Assembly (NCBI GenBank): GCA_038211505.1
Contig: JBBQVO010000168.1
Coordinates: 1 to 7,613 of the forward strand
DNA length: 7,613 nt
Direction of reading: 5' to 3'
Source of the DNA: JBBQVO01 sp038211505
GTDB lineage: Bacteria; Chloroflexota; Dehalococcoidia; DSTF01; JACRBR01
Below are positions 1 through 5,110 of the stretch, piece by piece (positions within the stretch are counted from its first letter, which is position 1; every line of letters begins with the position of its first letter). The notes beneath the pieces are model-generated. The model searched no databases. It saw only the letters and a list, made by a program, of their open reading frames with translations, and was not told the DNA's origin. Made by a program: the position numbers and the translations under genes.

Positions 1-49
1 GACATCCGACATCCGACATCCGACATCCGACATCCGACATCCGACAGCC
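1..49. repeat. GACATCC heptamer tandem array
   Basis: Six perfect head-to-tail copies of the heptamer GACATCC (1-42) are followed by one degenerate copy, GACAGCC (43-49). The array starts at base 1, so its true length is unknown and it probably continues to the left. It ends 7 bases before the stop codon of the minus-strand lipoprotein gene, so it lies in that gene's 3' flank. Seven is not a multiple of three, so a change in copy number would shift any reading frame running through it. No spacers are present, so it is not a CRISPR array. It is a simple-sequence repeat, likely variable in copy number by slippage. Confidence 0.93.
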
Positions 50-55
50 CACAAC

Positions 56-703
56 CTAACTCACCACCAACGTCCCCGACATCTGCGTCGGGTGCACATC
101 GCACTTGAAGTGGTACGAGCCTGGCGCGAGCGAGCCGAGGCTCAGCGTCTGCGTGCTCACGCCCTGAACGACATCCGTCGCCCCGATGCTCGTCGATGTG
201 CCCGGCGCGAAGAAGTTGATGTTGTGCGCGAGCCCGTTGTCTTGATTCTGCAGCGTCACAGTGATCGGCGTGCCCGCTGGCGCCGAGAGCGATGACGGCG
301 CGAAGGTGATGTTGACCGCCTGCACGGTGATCGCGCCCGATGCCGGCGGTGGCGGAGGTGGCGGAGGAGGCGGTGGTGGTGGCGGTGGCGGGGGTGGTGG
401 CGCGGGTACGGGTGTGTCGGTCGCCGCGGGTGGAGGCGGTGGAGGAACCGGCGCTTCCGTCGCTGGCACGGCGGGCACCGGCGTGTCAATCGCGGCAGGC
501 GCAACCGTAGCTGGCGGCGCGGTCTCGGCGGATGCGGTCGTCGTGGCGATCGCCGTCGATGCCGGGCGCGTCGGCGACGCGACGGCGGTGATCGACGCCG
601 CTGATGAAGGTGCGGCTGTCGGCGTCTTGCTGCTACTGCCTCCGCCGCAACCGGCAGCGATCGCCGCGAGCAACATCGCACACACGCCTGGTATCACCTT
701 CAT
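56..703 (-). CDS. Cupredoxin-domain lipoprotein with polyproline spacer
   Basis: This 215-residue protein is predicted to be an exported, lipid-anchored copper protein. Residues 1-18 form a short lipoprotein signal peptide, with a lipobox-like IAAG before Cys19. Residues 20-121 are a low-complexity Ala/Thr/Pro/Ser spacer that contains DTPVPA twice (73-78 and 96-101), a six-proline run, and 19 consecutive prolines (102-120). Residues 122-215 are one cupredoxin (plastocyanin/azurin-like) beta-sandwich with likely type 1 copper ligands His160, Cys201, His204 and Met208, giving a C-x2-H-x3-M loop. The ATG start at 703 is preceded by AAAGG about 7 bases upstream, and the signal peptide follows at once. 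It is the last of four consecutive minus-strand exported genes, and only 34 bases separate its start from the hairpin behind its upstream neighbour. Unlike those neighbours it lacks a C-terminal sorting-type tail. Probable role: membrane-tethered electron carrier or copper binder, with the stiff proline spacer holding the domain away from the membrane. The partner is unknown. Confidence 0.9.
   Translation of the reverse strand: MKVIPGVCAMLLAAIAAGCGGGSSSKTPTAAPSSAASITAVASPTRPASTAIATTTASAETAPPATVAPAAIDTPVPAVPATEAPVPPPPPPAATDTPVPAPPPPPPPPPPPPPPPPPPPASGAITVQAVNITFAPSSLSAPAGTPITVTLQNQDNGLAHNINFFAPGTSTSIGATDVVQGVSTQTLSLGSLAPGSYHFKCDVHPTQMSGTLVVS
344..400 (-). repeat. CCN-codon low-complexity tract encoding 19 prolines
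   Basis: Nineteen consecutive proline codons use a mixture of CCG, CCA, CCT and CCC, so this is not a pure microsatellite. The opposite (plus) strand is a run of G pairs and triplets with one G5 run, which could form G-quadruplex-like structures on the template strand. At the protein level it is a stiff polyproline II rod between the lipid anchor and the cupredoxin domain. Confidence 0.9.
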
Positions 704-737
704 CGGATTGCCTTTCGCAGTACGTCTCGAACAAGCT

Positions 738-767
738 GAGAGGACGGATCAGGCGATCCGTCCTCTC
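738..767 (-). terminator. 13-bp perfect hairpin after the cupredoxin gene ending at 794
   Basis: The arms 738-750 and 755-767 are exact reverse complements (13 bp) around a 4-base loop. On the minus strand the hairpin starts 26 bases past the stop codon at 794-796. It is followed by AGCTTGTTCG, which has only a weak T-rich character. It is either an intrinsic terminator or a processing/stabilising hairpin. Because the next gene starts just 34 bases further on, some readthrough may be required. Confidence 0.7.
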
Positions 768-793
768 GTTCGTTCGTCTCTCAGTGTAAGACG

Positions 794-1990
794 TTACGCG
801 TCGTGCTTCCAGACTCCGCGCGCGCCAACCACCACGACGCCCGCGCCGGCCAGCGCGATCATCGCCAGCGAGATCGCCCACGGGCCTTGGCCCGAAGCAT
901 CCGGCCCGCTGCCGGTGTTCGGAGCCGTGATCGGCGCCGTCGGCTGCGCGACAACCGCCGCCGCGCGATCGGACACGACGATCGTGCCCGCCATGCCCTG
1001 ATGCAGCATGCAGAGGTACAGGTACGTGCCGGCCTTCGTGAACGTCTGCGCATAGTTCGTGCCGCCGGGGAAGGCGCCGTTCTGATCGATGAAGCCCGAG
1101 TTGGTGAACGCGCTGCCGTCCTGCGTCGTCCCGCCCGATGGCAAGATTGCGCCCGGGTTGAATCCGACAAGCAGCGGCGGGTTGCCCGGGTTCTGAATGT
1201 TCACCGTGACGTCCGGGAATGGCGCGCCGTTGAGGAACGTCACCGTGTGCGGCGTGTTCGTGTGACTCGTCCAGTGCACCGTGTCACCCGTCGTGATCTT
1301 CAGCGGCTCCGCCGGAAGGAATTGCAGCACATCCTGCACGTCATCGCGCGAGCCGATGCCCGCCGCGAGCTCCCACGTCGATGCGCTGCCGGTCGTCGTC
1401 TTCGTGGTGTGTACGGAGTTGACGAGGGCCTCGTCGTTCGCGACGATCGCGTCGCGCTGCGCGTCGGCCTTCGTGTCGAGATCCGCCTGCGATTGCACGT
1501 CGGCCGGATCGCCCGTCACGGTGAGATCCATCTTCATGCCGGCGTGGATGTGGCAGATGAACGTCCACGATCCGATCACGTTGAAGTGCACGTCGGCCGT
1601 CAAGCCCGGGAAGACGATGCCGGAGTTGTAGTACTTCTGCGGGTCGAACTCCGTTGGCGACGCCGAAGGGTTCGTCGGATCGTTGACGATCGGGTTGAAG
1701 ACCTGTCCCGGCCCCACCGGGTTCTGGATCGTCAGCGGCGCGTCGGCCATGCCCGGCGGCAGGTACGACACCGTGTGCAGGTCGCCGCCGACGACGAAGT
1801 GGATCGAGTCGCCCTTGTGGATCGTGATCGTCTGCGGCAGGAACTGGTTCGCCAGATCCTGACCGACGGCGTCACCAACGCGAACATTGAACGTCTGCGC
1901 CGGTGGCGCCGGCGCGGCGTGCACAGCGCCGCTGATGCCGAGCAGCCCGGCGAGCGCGACGAGCGGAACGAGGAGCAATTTCAACTTCAC
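794..1990 (-). CDS. Secreted two-domain cupredoxin with LPxTG-like C-terminal tail
   Basis: This 398-residue exported protein has two cupredoxin domains. A signal peptide covers residues 1-25, with VHA before the likely cleavage site. Domain 1 (about 32-159) has candidate ligands His72, Cys146, His149 and Met152. Domain 2 (about 228-340) has His248, Cys327, His330 and Met333. Both loops are C-x2-H-x2-M, the amicyanin spacing. A polar segment (about 160-215), probably helical, joins the domains. Each domain carries a long insert between its first His and its Cys, containing FNP and NSG motifs. The C-terminus has APNTG (356-360) within the longer string PNTGSGPDASG, then a hydrophobic helix (about 371-390) and the short charged end RGVWKHDA. 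The start is GTG (1988-1990), preceded by TGGAGG with a 4-base gap. It is a paralog of the gene at 3645-4895. Probable role: surface-anchored type 1 copper electron carrier. The partner and the exact anchoring mode are inferred. Confidence 0.9.
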   Translation of the reverse strand: MKLKLLLVPLVALAGLLGISGAVHAAPAPPAQTFNVRVGDAVGQDLANQFLPQTITIHKGDSIHFVVGGDLHTVSYLPPGMADAPLTIQNPVGPGQVFNPIVNDPTNPSASPTEFDPQKYYNSGIVFPGLTADVHFNVIGSWTFICHIHAGMKMDLTVTGDPADVQSQADLDTKADAQRDAIVANDEALVNSVHTTKTTTGSASTWELAAGIGSRDDVQDVLQFLPAEPLKITTGDTVHWTSHTNTPHTVTFLNGAPFPDVTVNIQNPGNPPLLVGFNPGAILPSGGTTQDGSAFTNSGFIDQNGAFPGGTNYAQTFTKAGTYLYLCMLHQGMAGTIVVSDRAAAVVAQPTAPITAPNTGSGPDASGQGPWAISLAMIALAGAGVVVVGARGVWKHDA

Positions 1991-2066
1991 AAAGCCTCCA
2001 ACAAGCGGTGGGTCTTGCCCTGATGCACCGTGCCCGCACGGGATGGGTGTCTGCCAATCGAAGGCA

Positions 2067-2091
2067 AGTATACGCTGGTCGCCGCTTTGGG
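2067..2091 (-). promoter_or_regulatory. Promoter-like block upstream of the two-domain cupredoxin gene (start 1990)
   Basis: Read on the minus strand, CCCAAA (2091-2086) is followed 13 bases later by GCG-TATACT (2072-2067), a good match to a -10 element, 76 bases before the GTG start. A nearly matching block lies upstream of the paralog (CCCAAA, 14 bases, TATAAT). No convincing TTGACA box sits 16-18 bases upstream, so the -35 contribution is unclear. The leader between this block and the gene also contains a small CCGTG/CACGG hairpin (2028-2041). Confidence 0.5.
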
Positions 2092-2159
2092 AGATATAGG
2101 GTTCGCGCGAATATCCGCGCTCCCGCGAGACTCCTTCGCCGCCGATCCTCGGAGAACGA

Positions 2160-2190
2160 CGAAGGGATGGGCAGCGCGCCCATCCCTTCG
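2160..2190 (-). terminator. 13-bp perfect hairpin after the ScyD/ScyE-like gene
   Basis: The arms 2160-2172 and 2178-2190 pair perfectly over 13 bp around a 5-base loop, starting 24 bases past the stop codon of the beta-propeller gene. The downstream minus-strand sequence is TCGTTCTCC, without a real T run. It resembles the hairpin at 738-767 in stem length and placement. It separates the propeller gene from the promoter-like block at 2067-2091, so the next gene can have its own transcript. Confidence 0.7.
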
Positions 2191-2214
2191 CGATGTTACG
2201 AATGTTCGGCCGAA

Positions 2215-3537
2215 CTACCGACCGTTGCGGGCACGACGCGAGCCGACACTGAGCAGTGCGAACCCGCCGAGCGCGAGCACGGCCACGGCGACGAGCAGCC
2301 GGTCACTGACGACCGCCGTCGGTCCGCTCCCGGTATCCGGCGCGGAAATCGGCGCCGCCACAGGTCGTGGCGCAGGTGCGGCTGGAGCGACCGGAGCCGG
2401 TGCTGCCGCTACCGGGGCCGTCGCTGGCAGCGCCTTCAACGTCGACAGCCCGTCGACCCGCCACAGTTCGCCTGCGCCGAAGAATCCGACGCTGTCGTTC
2501 AGGAAGTAGGCGCTATCGTGCACCGTCAGCATCGATGTCGAGAACGAGAAGCCCGAAACCAGAGGCGTCATCGTCGCCGACTTGAGGTCGACGCGGAGGA
2601 TCTTGGCGCTGCCCGGCACCCACGGCAGCCCCTGCTCATCGCCCGAAGGATCACCGAACGATACGGCGTACAGCTGACCATCGGGCGCGACATCGACATC
2701 CGTAATCGAGCTGAAGCCGGAGGCGACCTCCGTCACCGCGCCGCCCGGGAAGTCCACCTTGAAGACGCGCCCCTCCGTCGGGATGAACGGCCCTTCGCCA
2801 AGCCCGCCTACGTAGAACGGACCACTACCGCCGGCGGCAAACCCGATGCCCGTCGTCACCGGGTGTCCCGGGAACTCCGTGACGCTGCTGATCGTGCCAT
2901 CTGAACCGTTGACCTTCAGGATGCGGTTCTGGTTGCCATCGACGACGTAGAAGTCGCCGTTGCGCACGATCAGCGCATACGGATTTCCGTTCTGATCGAC
3001 GTCTTGCTGCTTGCCGCTCTTCACGTCCGCGACCGGGTTGTTCTTGACGAAGTCACCGGTGTTGGCGAACAACGTCGTCGTGCCGTTCGTGTTGACGCGA
3101 TAGATGCCGTTCGGATTATTCGGGAAGCCGTGATCGGCGCCGCCAGACGTCATCAAGAAGTACACCTGATCGCCGAGCAGCGCGACGTCGGCGACGCCGC
3201 CCACGCCTGCTTCCGGATTTCCGCTCGACGGCAATCCGTCAGCGACCGTCTGCCGGCTGCCGTTCGACGGATCGATGCGTGAGATGCGACCCGTGAAGCC
3301 GATCGTCGTCGCGTTTTCGCCTTCGCCGAACGGCGTCGTGCCGCCCGTTCCAGCTTCGGCGACATAGATCATCCCGTCGTTGCCAAGCTTCATCCCGAAA
3401 GGAGTCAGCAGGCCCCCTGTAACTAACGTGCCCGCCGTCGGCGTAGGCCCGTCCTTCGCTTGCGTGCTATGTGCCGTCGCGCCGATCACCACCGAGACGG
3501 CGATCATCACCGCGACTACGTACTTGCCGATCTTCAT
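2215..3537 (-). CDS. Secreted ScyD/ScyE-family beta-propeller with LPxTG-like tail
   Basis: This 440-residue exported protein starts with a signal peptide (1-27, TQA before the likely cleavage site). A beta-propeller covers about 36-362, with repeated blade strings such as GMIYVAEAGTGG (55-66), GRISRID (83-89), GVADVALLGDQVYFL (114-128), NPYALIVRNGDFYVVDG (185-201) and DVDVAPDGQLYAVSF (280-294). The early YVAEAGTGG, the central NPY...VVDG..N.ILKV and the later FYVGGL..GPF closely match the ScyD/ScyE family as I know it. That family is named after secreted proteins of the cyanobacterial scytonemin cluster, but is widespread elsewhere. A Pro/Ala linker (369-398) leads to APDTG (399-403), a hydrophobic helix (about 413-432) and RRARNGR. 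The frame stays open upstream to 3891, but the ATG at 3537 is chosen because it is followed by a signal peptide, has a GGAGGAG ribosome site, and does not overlap the next gene. It lies between two cupredoxin paralogs. Its biochemical activity is unknown; a binding or scaffold role, or redox partnership with the cupredoxins, is inferred. Confidence 0.87.
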   Translation of the reverse strand: MKIGKYVVAVMIAVSVVIGATAHSTQAKDGPTPTAGTLVTGGLLTPFGMKLGNDGMIYVAEAGTGGTTPFGEGENATTIGFTGRISRIDPSNGSRQTVADGLPSSGNPEAGVGGVADVALLGDQVYFLMTSGGADHGFPNNPNGIYRVNTNGTTTLFANTGDFVKNNPVADVKSGKQQDVDQNGNPYALIVRNGDFYVVDGNQNRILKVNGSDGTISSVTEFPGHPVTTGIGFAAGGSGPFYVGGLGEGPFIPTEGRVFKVDFPGGAVTEVASGFSSITDVDVAPDGQLYAVSFGDPSGDEQGLPWVPGSAKILRVDLKSATMTPLVSGFSFSTSMLTVHDSAYFLNDSVGFFGAGELWRVDGLSTLKALPATAPVAAAPAPVAPAAPAPRPVAAPISAPDTGSGPTAVVSDRLLVAVAVLALGGFALLSVGSRRARNGR

Positions 3538-3540
3538 ATG

Positions 3541-3547
3541 CTCCTCC
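3541..3547 (-). promoter_or_regulatory. Shine-Dalgarno site fixing the ScyD/ScyE-like start
   Basis: On the minus strand GGAGGAG (3547-3541) is followed by CAT and the ATG at 3537-3535. The GGAGG core is 5 bases from this start. An in-frame ATG at 3549, just upstream, has only AGGA directly abutting it. The signal peptide begins at 3537, so this site decides the start. Confidence 0.8.
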
Positions 3548-3599
3548 ATTCCTGCTTCTGGCGATACGTCATCGCCCGCGTGTGTCACTGACGTGCGAA

Positions 3600-3619
3600 A
3601 GGGACGCGCGCGCGCCCCT
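3600..3619 (-). terminator. Possible GC-rich terminator after the first cupredoxin gene
   Basis: On the minus strand AGGGGCGC and GCGTCCCT can pair (with one G-T pair) around a short alternating GC loop, and the stem is followed by TTCGC. It begins 25 bases past the stop codon at 3645-3647. The stem is alternating GC and so could fold in several registers, and the T tract is minimal. The call is therefore tentative. Confidence 0.4.
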
Positions 3620-3644
3620 CCCGAACGAATCCGTGTGAGAGGCG

Positions 3645-4895
3645 CTACGCGTCCTGATCGCGGCGGTTGCGCGCGCCGACCACGATCACTCCGAAGCCCG
3701 CCGCGGCGATCAGCGCGATCGTCGCGAACAACGATCCGTTGCCCGACGCATCCGGCCCGCTGCCGGTGTTCGGCGGCGCGATCGTGCCCGTCGACGGCCG
3801 GCCGGCGTTGTTCGCCGGAGGTGGCGGCGCCGCCACCTTGTCCGAGACGACAATCGTGCCGGCCATACCCTGATCGGAGTGCAGCAGGCAAATGTACGTG
3901 TAGGTGCCGGCCTTCGTGAATGCGAGCGTGAAGCTCGATCCGCCCGGCACCTGGCCCGTCTTATCGATCAGACCGGAATTGACAACGCCGCTACCGTTGT
4001 AGCTGTTGCCGCCCGACGGCAGCACGGCCCCCGGGTTAAACGCGACCGGGTGGCTTCCGTCGATCGTAAGCGGAATGATCGGCGCGCCGCTAAGGAACGT
4101 CACCGTGTGCGGCGTGTCCGTGATCGATGACCAGCGCACGCTATCGCCGGTGGTGATGTTCGTCGGGCCAGCCGGCAGGAACTGCATGACGTCGGCGCGA
4201 CCCTGCGTGTTGCCGGCGAGGAGATCGTACGTTGCCGTGCCGCTGGCGTTCGTCGCCTTCGTGAGGATCGTGTCTTTCGCGAGCCCTGTGCCGGTGGCGA
4301 TCAGCGCGTCCTTTTGCGTCGCCGCCAGCTTGTCGACATCGACCTGGTCGGTTGTGCTGACGGGCTGACTGGTGACGACGACCTTGAGCTTCATGTCCGG
4401 GTGGACGAGACAAAGGAACGTGTACGTTGCGGACTGCGCGATCGGGCCGCTGGTGTTCGGCTCTTGCGTCGAGATGACATTAAACGCGACATCAGCGCTG
4501 GCGCCCTTCGGCATGATGCCGGAGTTGAAGTACTTCAGCGGGTCGAAGTCCGTCGAGCCGAGACCCGGGTGCGTCGGGTCCGACGCGAGTGGATTGAAAA
4601 CCAATCCGGGCCCGCCCGACGGGTCGGGGATCAGAAGCGCCGGGTGCTCAGCGTTGGGCTGTAGGTAGGTGGTCGTGTGGATCTCTTCGTACGGGTTCGT
4701 GAAGTGGATCGAGTCACCCTTGTGGATGACGACGGTGTCGGGGAAGAAGCCGTTGGCGGCGATGCCGCTGCCGCCTCCGCCGACGTTCACATTCACGGTC
4801 ACCGACGGCGGCGCCGGCGCGGCGTTCACGACGGTCCGCGCACCCTGCACGGCCACCAACGCGATGATCGGGATGAGGAGCAACTTCAGTTTCAC
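3645..4895 (-). CDS. Secreted two-domain cupredoxin with LPxTG-like tail (paralog of 794-1990)
   Basis: This 416-residue exported protein has a signal peptide over 1-25 (VNA before cleavage). Domain 1 (about 31-176) has candidate copper ligands His73, Cys162, His165 and Met168 (C-x2-H-x2-M). Domain 2 (about 245-352) has His263, Cys336, His339 and Met344 (C-x2-H-x4-M, the plastocyanin spacing), because two residues are inserted relative to the paralog. Domain 1 also has an insert (about 142-156) that the paralog lacks. A linker, probably helical, spans about 177-235. The tail carries RPSTG (366-370) and PPNTG (374-378), then SGPDASG, a hydrophobic helix (about 388-408) and RNRRDQDA. The start is GTG (4893-4895), with TTGGAGG placed so that GGAGG is 6 bases away. 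The MKLKLLL...APAPP leader is nearly the same as in the paralog. It is the first gene of the exported cluster and has the best promoter match. Probable role: surface type 1 copper electron carrier. The redox partner is not visible. Confidence 0.9.
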   Translation of the reverse strand: MKLKLLLIPIIALVAVQGARTVVNAAPAPPSVTVNVNVGGGGSGIAANGFFPDTVVIHKGDSIHFTNPYEEIHTTTYLQPNAEHPALLIPDPSGGPGLVFNPLASDPTHPGLGSTDFDPLKYFNSGIMPKGASADVAFNVISTQEPNTSGPIAQSATYTFLCLVHPDMKLKVVVTSQPVSTTDQVDVDKLAATQKDALIATGTGLAKDTILTKATNASGTATYDLLAGNTQGRADVMQFLPAGPTNITTGDSVRWSSITDTPHTVTFLSGAPIIPLTIDGSHPVAFNPGAVLPSGGNSYNGSGVVNSGLIDKTGQVPGGSSFTLAFTKAGTYTYICLLHSDQGMAGTIVVSDKVAAPPPPANNAGRPSTGTIAPPNTGSGPDASGNGSLFATIALIAAAGFGVIVVGARNRRDQDA

Positions 4896-4958
4896 GAGAA
4901 TCCTCCAACTAACGCAGCCCGTTCGGTGCCATCCTGCACGCGCAACAGGTTCGGCGAG

Positions 4959-4984
4959 ATTATACGCCGGTGATCGCGTTTGGG
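4959..4984 (-). promoter_or_regulatory. Promoter-like block upstream of the first cupredoxin gene
   Basis: On the minus strand a perfect TATAAT (4964-4959) lies 63 bases before the GTG start. It is preceded by CCCAAA (4984-4979) and a 14-base spacer ending CCGGCG. The arrangement matches that upstream of the paralog (CCCAAA, 13 bases ending CCAGCG, then TATACT). No clear TTGACA box is visible at the usual distance. The likely transcription start is near 4952, leaving a leader of about 57 bases. The rest of the 4896-5110 spacer shows nothing else I can name. Confidence 0.55.
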
Positions 4985-5110
4985 CTACTCGTCAGACGCG
5001 AATTGACGCAAATTGATGGCTTTGTCGCTTGTCATGGTCGCCGGGCCGAGCAGCCAGAACCGAACCTTGCACCATCAGGCATAAGCCGACGGCGTATCCC
5101 GCGAGTCGAT

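Noticed and set aside
1..49. CRISPR array
   Set aside because: The unit is only 7 bases and the copies are contiguous with no spacers.
76..176. Copies of the heptamer inside the lipoprotein gene (76-82 and 170-176)
   Set aside because: Single isolated matches of 7 bases are expected by chance in this composition and lie in conserved coding sequence.
56..703. CuA domain of a cytochrome oxidase subunit II or nitrous oxide reductase
   Set aside because: A CuA site needs two cysteines (C-x3-C-x3-H). Every cupredoxin domain here has one Cys in a type 1 loop.
261..1001. Long plus-strand open frame rich in glycine (246 codons)
   Set aside because: It is the complement of the proline- and alanine-rich lipoprotein gene and runs through the terminator hairpin into the next gene. 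The glycine run is the mirror of the CCN codons, whereas the minus frame has a signal peptide, lipobox and copper site.
803..2023. 406-codon plus-strand open frame
   Set aside because: Arg- and Val-rich composition with no fold signatures, lying opposite the two-domain cupredoxin gene. High-GC DNA commonly gives such antisense frames.
2008..2904. 298-codon plus-strand open frame
   Set aside because: Arg-rich shadow that crosses the promoter-like block, the hairpin and the 3' part of the propeller gene.
2215..3537. Part of a scytonemin biosynthesis cluster
   Set aside because: Only a ScyD/ScyE-like protein is present. No scytonemin biosynthetic enzymes or tyrosinase are in the window.
3538..3891. 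Upstream extension of the propeller gene's reading frame by 118 codons
   Set aside because: The extension is Arg/Gly-rich, overlaps the 3' end of the cupredoxin gene in another frame, and would bury the signal peptide that begins at 3537.
4443..4460. Second sorting motif at EPNTSGP (residues 145-151) of the 416-residue cupredoxin
   Set aside because: It resembles PNTGSGP but reads PNTSG rather than PxTG, and it lies inside cupredoxin domain 1 with no hydrophobic helix after it.
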